The position numbers and the translations under genes were made by a program. From NCBI GenBank assembly GCA_038373885.1, contig JAWZYV010016012.1:1-64000 (forward strand): DNA of 64,000 nt, read 5' to 3'. Positions within the stretch are counted from its first letter, which is position 1. Each line of letters starts with the position of its first letter. The stretch comes from Cheiracanthium punctorium. Its lineage: Eukaryota > Arthropoda > Arachnida > Araneae > Cheiracanthiidae. The notes under the pieces were generated by a model. That model worked only from the letters and a program-made list of their open reading frames with translations, was not told the DNA's origin and ran no database searches. Shown in pieces: positions 47,406-58,291 of this stretch.

Positions 47406-48209
47406 AGTAGGATTTTACATTTCAGTACACACGTCTATTCAAAGTAAATATAGAGACATTTCAAGCTTGTATCTTGCTTACTTAGCTGTAATATTAAAAT
47501 AATAATAGTAACATCTGAAAAACTTATATTTTAAATACTCACTAAAGTGTTATGTATTAAAAGCGTACATAATACATGTGTCGTCCCTATTTTTCTTCCT
47601 TATTCCATTAAGTTGGAATATGCATCATAATCCATGAGTGTTTTGTTTTTGTCTTTCTTGTTCCGTAAAACACATCTTTGGAATCAAAATCTATATTAAA
47701 ATCGCCTACAAAAACTGTTTTAGAACCTTCGCCAAGCGCATTCCAGCTATACTTCACCATTTTAAAGACTGTTTGAAATGAGCATCATAATACATAAGTG
47801 TGCCTTGTTTGTCTTTCTTGTTCCACAAACACATCTTCAGAATTGAAATCTACAGTATGCCCACTAAAGTCCCTTGTCACCCTCTTAACTTCGGAACGGC
47901 TTCTGGTATTTTTCTAAACGTGGTGTCTAGGTTTATTAAATTGGATATGCGCAACCGAATGAGACCGCTCCCAGCGCCACCTGGTTGAAAACCGCGGAGT
48001 TAGCTTTCGCATCTCGAAAACGGTACGAGATAGGAGAATAAAGGGAATTGCAAAGTTGTGTGTTATCGATTTAATACGAAAAGACACCTCATTGACATGG
48101 ATATGAAAAACAGAACGGTTAAAACGTGTATCGTCATGATTCCCTACTCTGCGAAAGTGAAAAAACGATCAAAGAAAGAAAAAAACAATTATGTATAAAA
48201 AATACACCG

Positions 48210-49749
48210 TTATTTAAGATATTCAAACTTTGCACCGTCAGCTGCAATGCACATTTGGATCCTCGTTTGAATTTCACATTTGCATCGCATAGAGGGTGAC
48301 ACATTGGCACAAGCGTCCGTAATGCGTCATTTAAAGTGCTGCAATATTCGTGAAGGGGTCGCATATACCTGCTGTTTTAGGTATCCCCGCAGAAAAAAGT
48401 CCAGTGGAGTCAGGTCGGACGAACGTAGAGGCCGTTCTTCGAAACCGCCATACCCAATTATTTGGTTCCCAAATTCCGTGACGAGGTACTGCTTCACTGG
48501 AGATGTCTTGAGAGCAGGCGCTCCGTCATGTTGAAACCATGCTTTCCTGAGATTAAACACCGGCAGGTTATCCACAAAATCGGGCATTACGTTCTGAAGC
48601 AGCTGTAAATAGCGTACGCCTGTTAAGGTACCATCGTGAAATATTGGACCGTCAACTTGTTACTGTAAATTGCACACCAAACGTTAATACCAAACCGCAC
48701 TTGATATCGAACATCGGTAAAACATCTAGGATTTTCCAGCGCCCAGTAATGGGTGTGTTGCCTATTGTACATGCCATTCCGTGAAAAGCATGCCTCGTCT
48801 GTCCACACTACATCTGCCAATAATGTTGGCTGGACCTGTATCTGATTCATAACGAAGTTGCACCATGAATAGCGCCGCTCGGCATCTCCGTCCAGTAAAA
48901 CTTACTGAAGCGTTGGTCGGTATGGATAAACGCCTGATTCTTGCAGGATTTTCCAAACCTGACTTTTTGAGAGGCCACAGTATTCACTGATCTGTCTTAT
49001 ACTGCATTTCGGGCATGCGAGGGCGCAGGCCCGGACTGGGAGGGTGGGGGCCCGCCCGTCTCAAGAGAGGGGGGCCCGGGTTATTGTGTAACCGATAAAT
49101 ATTTGGATATGTTAACTTTCGGGGTATGGGGGGAGGAATGGTGTTATTATTAATTAATTATGATTGATAATTAATGCATTCATAAAATATTGATCTATTA
49201 ATTAATATGCGTCATTCATATTAATTAATCCCTTGCTCATTCGGGAACCCACTCAAAAATTTTTGAGAACTACATTTAAAATAAAGTGTTTGGAAGCCTT
49301 CTAGGGCGCAATTGCAGCTACAAAAAATTTTGCAAGTGACAAACTTCTTTTAAGTGCTATCAGTATAGCACTCTTTTCTTATTTTCTTTCTTTTTTCTGT
49401 TTGGGAGCCCGCCCTCAGCAGGGAGGGCCCGCCGAGGGTGGGGGCACACCCGTCTGCAGACAGTCGGACACACTGGCCAGTCCGAGCCTGCGAGGGCGTA
49501 TGCTAGTACCTCATCTGGTTGAACTTGCCGTCCTACCTTAGCTGGTCTGCCAGATCGAGCTCGACTAGTCACGCAGCCTGTCTTCCTTAAACGTTTTACA
49601 ACAGATAGGATGGTTTGATAAGAAGGATGCGGGCCTGAACGGAAACGTTCCCGGTACAACCTTGCTGCTGATCGTGCCTTGCGTTCACATTCACCGTACA
49701 GTAAAATCATCTCCTAATACTCAGTTTTGGAAAATCGCTGCATGGCCAT
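48210..49749 (-). pseudogene. Broken mariner-type transposase with N-terminal helix-turn-helix
   Basis: On the minus strand an ATG at 49749 or 49743 starts a frame (MQRFSKTEY) that meets TAG at 49716-49714, then reads MILLYGECERKARSAARLY, QTILSVVKRLRKTG and SRARSGRPAKVGRQVQ (helix-turn-helix region). The MITE at 49026-49490 splits it. Then RQISEYCGLSKSQVWKILQ (second helix-turn-helix), a stop, ADVVWTDEACFSRNG (first D), VRFGINVWCAI, AWFQHDGAPAL (second D) and SSDLTPLDFFLRGYLK (third D), another in-frame TGA, and FEYLK before TAA at 48212-48210. The D-D-D set with this HTH is typical of arthropod mariner-like proteins with a DUF4817-type N-terminus. At least three stops plus an insertion make it inactive. 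Confidence 0.85.
49026..49490. mobile_element. hAT MITE, 465 bp, splitting the mariner transposase
   Basis: Ends CAGGCCCGGACTGG and (inverted) CAGGCTCGGACTGG; perfect duplication CGAGGGCG (49018-49025 and 49491-49498). Inner blocks gggggcccgcccgtc and ggagcccgccctcagcaggg are G/C-rich. The open frame at 49360-49710 fuses this MITE to mariner codons and is not a gene. Confidence 0.92.
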
Positions 49750-50134
49750 GACCTTCAACATGTAGAAACTCAACAAGATGTCTCTTTTATACTAGTGGTC
49801 TCAAGTGAACAGATGTGACGTTTCTTACGCATTTGCACATTGCAAAAATTTCGAACATCAAGTGCAAGTTGGGTTGAGTTGATGTTGAGATCAGTACAAA
49901 GATGCAACTCTCAGGGCTTGAACCAGAGTCCTTTGGTCTAGGAATTGCAAGCAATACCACTGTGCTACATTGCGGCATGGTGTTTAACCCGAAAGATAAT
50001 ATTCTCCTTCTGTTCACATTTCGTGATGTCGCAGTACAGGAAATCACGAAAATACAAATGCACGTTTTAACCGTTCTGTTTGTCCTTCATGTCAATGAGG
50101 ATTCTTTTCGTACAAAATCCATAACGCTCTACAA

Positions 50135-50351
50135 CAGGTATGCGCAACCTTTGCGAAGTTGCGGGCCAAACTTTAGGATATTAGTGAAGTCGCGGGCCAA
50201 ACTTCAGGATATTAGCGGAGTCGATGGCCGTATTATTGGGATTCATATGGGATTTTGAATGGTTTATATGGGTTTTGATGTGTTCCGCGGGCGGGATCCA
50301 AAGCCGTGGCGAGCCACATCCGGCCCGCGGGCCGGCGGTTGCCCATATGTG
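50135..50351. mobile_element. hAT MITE, 217 bp (sister of 34939-35125)
   Basis: Ends CAGGTATGCGCAACC and (inverted) CACATATGGGCAACC; perfect duplication CTCTACAA (50127-50134 and 50352-50359). The interior repeats gcgggccaaactt-aggatatt-ag twice. Inserted in the right inverted repeat of the mariner. Confidence 0.92.
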
Positions 50352-50790
50352 CTCTACAACTTTGCAATTCACATTTTACCCTATCTCGTACCGTTTTCGA
50401 GATACGAAAGCTAACTCCCCAGTTTTCCACCAGGTGGCGTTGTGAGTGGTCTCATTCGGTAGCGCATATCCAATTTACTAAACCTAGACACCACGTTTAA
50501 AAAAAATAGCAGAAGCTTTTCCGAAATTAAGAGGGTGACAAGGGACTTTAGTGGGCATACTGTATATAAAATATTACCTCCAAAACTGTTTAACAATCTT
50601 CGTCAGGCGCATTCTAACTATACTTCACTTTTATAAATACCATTTGGAAAATGTATTATAATCTATGTGTGTACCGTATTTGTCTTGCCTATTCTATAAA
50701 ATACTTCTTCGGAATTGAAATCTATATTAAAACCGCCTACTAAAACTATTTTACAATCTTCTCTAGAAATATTTTACCTATACTTCGTAA

Positions 50791-51599
50791 TAAACAGTTG
50801 CGTTTGCCATTTTTCTAGGCATATTTGGGAGGGATCGCTAAGCTTGGTTCGGTTTTGAAAGCTTATTTTTGGCACCAAACTTGGTAATCAATTATCAAAA
50901 ATTGAAAACCTTGTGCGACTTTTAACATTTTACTCCCGCCTCCCCCCCCCCACCTGCGTTATCTGGCAAACACATTTGAAAAGTGCGTCGCCCTGACAAA
51001 TTGTGTAGGGAGAGTTTATGTTGACGTTAAAAAACCTGCTTGATTTTAATAGCACTGTAGTGCTAACTTAAGACTCGCACATTTGTTCTTGGAAATTTCA
51101 CTCATTGTTCCAGAATTGTCACTTGCAAATCCTCTTTGTCGCTAATGTGAATCATAGTACACATGATTACGCATACATGAGATACTCACACTTGGCTGAA
51201 CCATATTCCTCATGAACAAACTGTATCATTGCCTTGCACTTCATATTACCACTCTTTTCCCCCCTCCCCCCCCCCGAAAAAAATGATATAGGCAATGAGA
51301 ATGATTGGCACATGATGGGAATTCATAAAGTTTGATATCACTTTTGCTATTAAACACGTAAACCAGTTATCTCTTCAAATGAGTTAATGTTGTCGAAAAT
51401 GCTCTAGATCAGATTTACAAACTTTTCTCTATTTTGTCCAGAAATGTAGACAGTAATTTCTTCGGGATAAAGATATGATAAGTGATTTAGTGTCTGGAAT
51501 AAAGAAATGGAATTTCTGCAAGACACAAAAATCTAAAAGCATATGATAACACATCAAAAAATCTCGGCGTTGAGGGGGATGTGTGTGTGTGATATCCCT
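50791..51599. other. No gene seen
   Basis: AT-rich with a C-run near 50945 and another near 51262; nothing recognised. Confidence 0.4.
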
Positions 51600-52160
51600 C
51601 AATACGCTCCTAACTTTGACTTCCTTAATTTAATTTTATTAATAGACCAACAAATTGACTTTTTCAGTGAAAAAAAGAAAAAGAAAACAAAATACTGTTA
51701 AAACAGAAAAAAATTATCTTCACCCCTCAAACGTCCCTGAAATAATGTAGACCTATTTAAACCTTACATCGACACCCTTTGAGTCTCGGCTTTAGACGTT
51801 CAAATAATCCAGCTAATGAAAAACGATTTCTCTTCAATATCCGAAACTCCAGACCGTCAGATTGACAGCCGCGCGATAGGCCAAAACATTGGGACTTAAC
51901 ACTACAGCCAAAATAGTTTTAACTATCGTAAAAAAGGTGGCATGCCCCAGATGATTGTGCTCCAGACAGGGTTAACTTATTTATTTAAAATTAAACAGAA
52001 ATACAAGAAGAAATCCGTTAAAGTGCGAAAATTTATTTTCGACCCCCATTACGTCCCTGGAATAATATAGCCCATTTAAAACTTCAATGAATCTTTTTGG
52101 AATCTCGGCATTAAAAGCCAGCTAATTAAAAAAAAGTTTCTCTTCATCATTATGTACCCC
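51600..52160 (+). repeat. Imperfect tandem duplication of ~350 bp
   Basis: The block gttaaa-cagaaa-aatt, cgaccccc/cacccctc, gtccctgaaataatgtagac-c, ttaaa-ctt, tttgagtctcggctttaga, ccagctaatgaaaaacgatt-tctcttca occurs at about 51690-51840 and again at 51990-52155. A copy of the dispersed repeat (51840-51910) lies between the halves. Confidence 0.6.
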
Positions 52161-52420
52161 TTTATATACTCTTATATTATTAAATATACCCCTTTCATAC
52201 TGTCTGACTCGCGACTCCTGTGCATGGGCGTCGACAGAAAATGTTCCAGGGGCGGGGGGCAAAGATTATTTCAACATATAGTTACCATATTGGAAAAAAC
52301 AAGAAATCGAGAAGAATAACAACATACAAGAATCTAGGGGAGTTAAATCCCCCCTTGCCCTAGGCTTCCAAAACCTATGTTCCTGAACGGGCCCCAAGTG
52401 TGTCCTACGTACAAAACGTA

Positions 52421-53064
52421 AGTCCGGGTGGCTCTCACGGAACACTTATCTTACACCCTCCTCTCAGTCCGAAAAGCCGCTGATTCGGTTCAGAAATCTT
52501 TTAAGCTATTTGAACCGTTAGATCTTATACCGTATTTAAATATATTGACACCAATATGTTATAATTTGTAACGAAATGTTCCAATATTATTGCATATAGT
52601 TATGTAGCTATAACGGTATGAAAATATCGTTCTGTTCCTTTAACGTTATGGTCTCATACCGTATTTAAAACGTTATTCAGCGAAATGCTATATTCTATAA
52701 CTAATTGATACTGTATCTTTATTAAATAGTTAGGTGAGTTTAACGTTATAAACTAAGCGTTAGCATGAGTAACCGAATGCATTCTGTTACTTTTTGTTCA
52801 GTTTCTGAGTATAACACAAAACGGAATAACGTTATAATAAGTATACCATTGAATAACGTTATTCTGAATAACGTTATTGCAATAACGTATTCATTTGCGT
52901 TCTGTAGATTTGTTACGGTACGATAATAAAATACAAAATGTAACGTAACTAATACATAACGAAAATCAAGCAGTTATTTGTACATATAAAAATTGTATAA
53001 CGAATTATTTTGTTACAAGGCCGAATAACGTTACAATTTTGTTACGTTAAGTTACGGATCCCTG
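52421..53064 (-). repeat. Right terminal inverted repeat of the giant hAT
   Basis: Inverted counterpart of 18266-18930. TAACGTTA-type palindromes are again dense in the outer 250-300 bp (for example near 52745, 52830, 52857, 52870 and 53030). The end ...ttaagttacggatccctg is followed by GTTTAAAC at 53065-53072. Confidence 0.9.
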
Positions 53065-53072
53065 GTTTAAAC

Positions 53073-53454
53073 TGATATACACTGTGCAATCGCTTTGTCA
53101 GAAATGACGAGCTTACACCGCCAGCGTGCTTTATCCCGCTCCGACACTACTCCATTATGTCTAAATTGCATATCTGCTAGCGTACCCCACCCTAGTTAAT
53201 CTCCTGATTGGTGTTTCAATCTGCTCTTCTGCCTCTTCGTTCCGCTTATATGCTATTTTTTCGATTTCGTCCTTAATTTTTGCGCACCATTATGTGTATA
53301 ATAACATTCCGGAAAATTATCACATCATGATGCATTTATTTTTCTTTTCATGTTGATCTGGAATCAAAACTATACTCATAACAAAAACTACTTCATCTTC
53401 TCAAACAGGAGGGTATAGTATCTGCCTGTTTTTAAAAGCTTGCAACTGATTTTT
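53073..53454. other. Right flank of the giant hAT, no gene seen
   Basis: The sequence immediately after the duplication (tgatatacactgtgcaatc) may be the 5' end of the Tc1 remnant whose start codon is at 18230. Joined in the mind to the left flank it gives a plausible 5' leader for that gene. The rest is not recognised. Confidence 0.35.
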
Positions 53455-55250
53455 TACTTCCTTGTACGTAGTATAAGGAAGTAATGTGATCCCGAAAAAT
53501 TTTGGGGGCCAAATTTCGACATAAAAACCGATTTTGACTACCTCTAAATTTAATTTAAAAATTTTTTTCGATGCATCTCATCGTAGGCTAGCATGCACGA
53601 TCATATTAACGCGTCTGCAACTCATTTTGACCAGTGGCGAGTCTACTGTGGCCAGTTTTTCCATGCCGTCTGTACGTACGTACGTACGTACGTATGTATG
53701 TAACTCGCATATCTCAAAAACTATTGGTCGTAGAATGTTGAGATTTGATATTTAGGATTGTTCTATGATCTAGTTGTGCACCTCCCCTTTTGGAGGCAAT
53801 CGAATGGATAGTTTATGTACAGGACCGCCCAAAAGATTCGAAATACATTACGCTCTATGGGCCGAAATTCATTAAACTCGCCTAACTCAAAAGCTATTAG
53901 GCGAAGAATGTCGAAACTTCATATTTTGCATAGTTGTAACATCTAGTTGTGCACCTCCCCTTTCGGTTCCATTCGACTGAACAGTTTATCTACAGGACCG
54001 CCCAAAAATTCGAAATACATTACGCTCTATGGGCCGAAATTCATCAAAGCGTTTTTTAGAGGTATTGGAATATTTCAAACGACTCAGAAGTGATATATGC
54101 TGTAAAGAGTAAAATGAATTTCTCCATTAAAAAAAAAGTGTCTTTATCATTTATAGTTCTGCTACAGGAACACTCAAAAGATTTCCAATACATTACGGCC
54201 AATAGCAATTTTAGGGGCATTCATCCATTTCAAGCACAATACCGTCCTACCACATAAGTTAGGTAATGGTCCGACCACGGTCACGTGCCTCCCTCAAGAA
54301 CTGTGCCAAAAGTCGCCAAGCTTGGCGACTTTTGGTGTACGTGTGTGCATATTTAACTCTCAAATCTCAAAAACTATTATGAAATTTCATATATAAGAAT
54401 GTTGTAACATCTAGTTGTGCATCTCGATTTTTGGTTCCAATCTACTGGAGAGTTTATTTACAGGACCACCGAAAAGAATTTCAGTACCTTAATGTCTATG
54501 GACATCTTCATTATAATACAACTGTAGACAGTCATTGTTTGGTACATGCCCAAAATCTCGCCGTCTGTCCTCGACCTTGGCGAGTTTTGGCGAAATATCG
54601 CCAAATTTGGCGATAGTCAGTCATTTGGTCCATGCCCAAAGTATCGCCATTTGTCATCGTTCTTGGCGAGTTTTGGCGAAATATCGCCAAATTTGGCGAT
54701 AATCTGTCATTTTGGTTCATGCTTAAAATCTCGCCAAATGTCTTCGACATTGACGAGTTTCGCCGAAATATCGCCAAATTTGGCGGCAAAAATTATTTCC
54801 TATTTTGTATAACTCTAAAACTTTAACCCGTAGATTTTTTAACTTTGTATTTAGAACTATTGTAATATCTAACTGTTTTCAATATCTTTTTTGACAGCAA
54901 TCGACTGAGAATTTATTTACAGGGTGAGCCAAATGACTTTAAATACATTGAGGTGTATAGATGCAATCAACTCATTGAAAGTCTGTGGTCAATGACTACT
55001 TTGGCTATCCCCAAAATCTCGCTGACTATCTCAAGTTTGTCGGCTTTTGGTGAAATATCGCCAAATAAAGTGTCAGAAGGAAATCTTTCAAATTGAACTC
55101 AGCTTGGCGATATCGAAATATTTGGCTAGAATTCCCTAAACCTTACTATTATTGATATTTTATCTCTTTCAAACAAATAAATGTAGAGGAAGTGCGTCGA
55201 AAATATTTTTGATCTAATGTACGTGCAAGGAAGTCATGTGTTGGACACAT
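53455..55250 (+). repeat. ACTTCCTTG modular repeat element, most complete copy
   Basis: The left end ttttacttccttgtacgta and right end tacgtgcaaggaagtcatgtg are inverted, suggesting a DNA element of about 1.8 kb. Between them lie repeated ~175-bp modules (ctcaaaaactattgg-cgtagaatgt, taacatctagttgtgcac, cgactg-acagtttatctac, aggaccgccc, aaatacattacgctctatgg) and later modules with gtcgccaagcttggcgactt and tcgccaaatttggcga palindromes. An (ACGT)n microsatellite occupies about 53672-53700. No coding frame. Confidence 0.75.
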
Positions 55251-55509
55251 CAGATTTTTTTTAGGCTTATTTTAGAAATGCAATAGGAGTAATTAAAATG
55301 TTGATATTTATCTAATAATTAGTTATAAATATCGATTTTTATGCAATGACACACACCAATCACTGAAATTAGTGAAAATTTGTATTTTGCTTTTCCTGAT
55401 ATGCTGATTTCAAATATTAAATAAATAAATAGGGTCTCTATTAAATTTTCAAAGCTTGGATTCTACTTTAATATGTAGATGACTTCTGAGATAAAAATTA
55501 GCATATATG

Positions 55510-56850
55510 TTACCGGAAAAGTTTGAAATCCGGCATTCTATTGAATGCCTAGGAATTGTATATAATGCCTAAAACTTGCCCGCAAGTTATGAAATAATTC
55601 ATATTTTGCACATTTCCTAGGCATTCTACAGAGTGCCAAATGAGAAACCGGCAAAGTATGAAATACATCTGCGATTCGTTTCGAATATCACGTGGCAAGG
55701 CACAAGACTTATAACACGCCTCAGGCTTCGAATTAGTCAGCTGCACTTAGCAGTTTATTCGGAGTGTCAAAATACACAGTATTACTTAAATTTGTTCAAG
55801 TACGAAAGTATTAATTAATTCTCATATACTTTGCCTAACAATGTCCTGCATTCGGTGCAATGCCGGCATTTCATGCTTGGCCAGTAGCATGTACAGGATG
55901 TCCTAAAGAGGTGGTAACGGACTTTATCTATTAGAGATAAGTGGGCAGTGTAAATTGAAAAAAAATATTCAAAATAAATTCGGGAATAAGACTCGGTTAA
56001 GAAAAAATGCTCTCGTTAATTTTTAAAAAGTTACACATTTAAATTTGTATACGACCTCTGTACAAAATAAGTCCCAATTAGTAAAAGGTGCCCCATACAC
56101 TCATCGGGTGACATACAAAATTTGAGAACTATATCTTAAAAAGTGTCGGAGATATGAAGATAAATATAAAGCTGACTTAAACCACTTTTCAATAACTCTC
56201 GAAGGGAAAAAATCACTTCGAATGATGGCATTTCAGGTGTTGTACAGAAATTACGAAAGAAAATCTTTTTTTTCCATTCTAGCAATAAATGTTTATATTC
56301 AAAATCATGCATGATCCCCGATTATCTTTCATTAAAGATATCTCTGCGACAATGTATGATAAAAGGCTGAAATTTAGTATATCACCTCATTAGTGTATGG
56401 AGCACATTTTACTAATTGGGAAAGTTTCTTTACGCAGGTCGTATACAAATTTAGACAGTGAAACTTTTTGAAAATTAATGAGAGAATTTTTTTTTAACGG
56501 AGTCTTATTTCTGACATTATTTTGAACATTTTTTTTCAATTTAGACTGCTCGCATATCTCTAATAGAATTAAAGCCCGTCATCACCTTTTTGGGCACCCT
56601 GTATAATAGCCTTACCAGGATCATTTTTCATACTAATTTATAGAACGCCTAGATATTATATATAACACCTAGGGAAAGTATACAATAATTATCATATTTT
56701 ATACTTCGCCTAAAAACGGCCGGCATTATATACAATGCCCAGGCATTCTTTGGAATTCCGGCATTATATACAATGCCCAGGCATTCTTTGGAATTCCGGC
56801 ATTTTATTCTTTGCCGGTAATATATACAATAAGAGAGTACATTTACCAAA
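55510..56850. repeat. AT-rich repeat with ccggcattatatacaatgcc words, split by a MITE
   Basis: Both sides of the 55894-56601 MITE contain gaatgcctaggaattgtata-taatgcc, gccggcatt and ggcattctttggaattccgg words, in partly inverted arrangement. A 37-38-bp unit (ccggcattatatacaatgcc, caggcattctttggaatt) is directly duplicated at about 56719-56795. Unknown element. Confidence 0.55.
55894..56601. mobile_element. TA-flanked palindromic MITE, 708 bp
   Basis: Ends CAGGATGTCCTAAAGAGGTG and (inverted) CAGGGTGCCCAAAAAGGTGA, flanked by TA (55892-55893 and 56602-56603). Each half is roughly an inverted copy of the other for about 300 bp, so the whole element can fold back on itself. No coding frame. Tc1/mariner-type by its TA target. 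Confidence 0.85.
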
Positions 56851-57153
56851 ATAAAACCATGTCTTCCTTTTGTCTGATCTAATGAATTAAAACTCCAAGC
56901 CTCCTTTCGGTACGGATTTCATATCTTTTTGCGTATTGTACACAATTTAGAATTTTTATATACAGAATAATTAATAAAGGTAGTAAAAGTATTATGTTTT
57001 TATTTCATTGCTCTCTAAATAAAGTATTGAAAACTTTTTAAAAAATAAAAGAGGCCGCAAAACTCGACATGCTGTCCACGACATTTTCGTATTTCACACT
57101 ATATCCTTCTCCACGGCGGATGCTACAAATTAGCATATATATGCAATGGCATC
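56851..57153. other. No gene seen
   Basis: AT-rich; nothing recognised. Confidence 0.4.
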
Positions 57154-57328
57154 CAGGGCCTGACTATAACACTTTTGTGCCCAGGGCACTTTTCAAATTT
57201 TATGCCCCTGTACCTAGCTGGCTGAACTATCATGCCCCTGTATATAGCTTTAAACTCGATTTTTTGGCCTATTTGTGCATGTGTGCCAGGGCATGTGCCC
57301 CAAGTGTCCGTGCGATAATCAGGACCTG
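57154..57328. mobile_element. hAT MITE, 175 bp
   Basis: Ends CAGGGCCTGACTATAAC and (inverted) CAGGTCCTGATTATCGC; perfect duplication ATGGCATC (57146-57153 and 57329-57336). Inner words tgcccctgtacc / tgtgccagggca mirror each other. No coding capacity. Confidence 0.9.
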
Positions 57329-57336
57329 ATGGCATC

Positions 57337-58291
57337 CGCAAATGTCAAAATATTAACATTTATGGTGTCGTAACTAATCGTCGTAATTATTAAATACAAC
57401 TGAAGTTGCATTCCCCCCCCCCCACCCCTTCTCATTAATCCTAGCAGCTCGGGGATAAGACTTAGAAGATGACCTGCTTTCTTCATTCAGAGCATTTTCT
57501 TTCAGCCGCCGAGTTCAGGTTCATTTGTTTATTTATTTTTCTTCCTTGCGCACGAGTGACCGAGAAGTTCTTATCAGATGCAGCTCAGCACTGCTAGGTC
57601 AAAGAACGCAAGGAAACGATGCTCCAAACGTTCAGGCAGACAATAGAAGAAATAAGGTGGTGCATTTTGGCATATTGCATAGCAGCAAAATATGTTATCT
57701 CTGAACTGTTTGGTCGAAAAACTGGAAGATTTAAGGGACTGCGCGGAAGAGGTTAGTTGCATTTATTTTTGTACACACTAATTTGTTTTTAACTGAATTT
57801 TTCATGAATTCGGGAAAAACGGTAAAGCTCTCAACGATGCCAAATTAACATAGTTTTAGTTCTAATTTATAACGATATCGAAGGCTCGAAATAAGTCGCG
57901 ACAACTGGCAAATTCCGTGAGAGATTAGCCATGGCCGCGGTGGTCAACAGTTCTCGCGGTATGTTTAGCAGCAGTTCCTTTCTATCTAAGATGTATTTTA
58001 AAGTTACATATGAAATTTTGCACAATGCTCGCAACTAAAACTGAAGTACATAAATATACCATTGCATTGTCGAATTAATTTTTTTAAAGATAAGCACACA
58101 CACACACCAAAAAAAAAAAAAAAAAAAAAAAAAAAAGAAAGAAACTACAATTTACCGTTTTTAACGAGAATTTGTGATTTTGCCGTGAGCTGAGTATTTT
58201 TTGCTACCAGTTTAAAATTCTTATTTCGAGCCCTGATGATGAGCATATTCCATGAACGATCATTTATGAGTGCAGTTGGGGTTGTTTGAAC
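57337..58291. other. No gene seen; 28-A tract
   Basis: Contains a C-run near 57413, a (CA)n stretch and a run of 28 A at 58109-58136. No exon is recognised. Confidence 0.4.

Larger units (their letters stand above)
47853..50562 (-). mobile_element. mariner/Tc1-superfamily element, 2,710 bp, with long inverted ends
   Basis: Ends CAGTATGCCCACTAAAGTCC and its inverted copy, flanked by TA (47851-47852 and 50563-50564). The inverted similarity runs for about 300 bp each side. The minus strand carries a broken transposase. Two hAT MITEs (49026-49490 and 50135-50351) sit inside; without them and their duplications the element is close to 2.0 kb, a normal size. The right one lies within the right inverted repeat. 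Confidence 0.88.
47600..50790. repeat. ~160-bp tandem repeat interrupted by the mariner element
   Basis: Units at about 47610-47850 resume at 50565-50790 after the insertion: gaattgaaatctatattaaa, cgcctacaaaaactgtttta, caatcttc-ccaggcgcattc, ctatacttca, gcatcataatccatgagtgt, ttgtctttcttgttcc. Removing 47853-50562 and one TA restores the phase of the repeat. Confidence 0.75.
18266..53064 (+). mobile_element. Giant hAT-type transposon, 34.8 kb, with its own spliced transposase gene
   Basis: Inverted ends of about 650 bp begin CAGGGATCCGTAACTTAACG and end with its complement. Each side is flanked by GTTTAAAC (18258-18265 and 53065-53072), the 8-bp length expected for hAT. That 8-mer is itself palindromic, so it could in principle be part of the inverted repeat, but CAGGG is the usual hAT terminus. 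The three-exon BED/hAT transposase gene lies inside on the plus strand. Known hATs are normally a few kb. Much of the excess is later insertions: the hAT at 33236, the mariner at 47853, the element at 46463, the interspersed repeat at 29079 and the MITE at 26763. More than 20 kb remains after subtracting these. Its ends have diverged, so the insertion is not recent. Confidence 0.82.

Noticed and set aside
49360..49710. A 116-codon minus-strand frame as one gene.
   Set aside because: It joins mariner codons to the hAT MITE at 49026-49490 across the insertion junction.
18258..53072. Interpreting the giant element as piggyBac (TTAA) or Polinton (6-bp duplication TTTAAA).
   Set aside because: GTTTAAAC allows these readings, but the CAGGG start, the 8-bp duplication and the hAT transposase inside agree on hAT. 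No polymerase, integrase or capsid genes of a Polinton are present.
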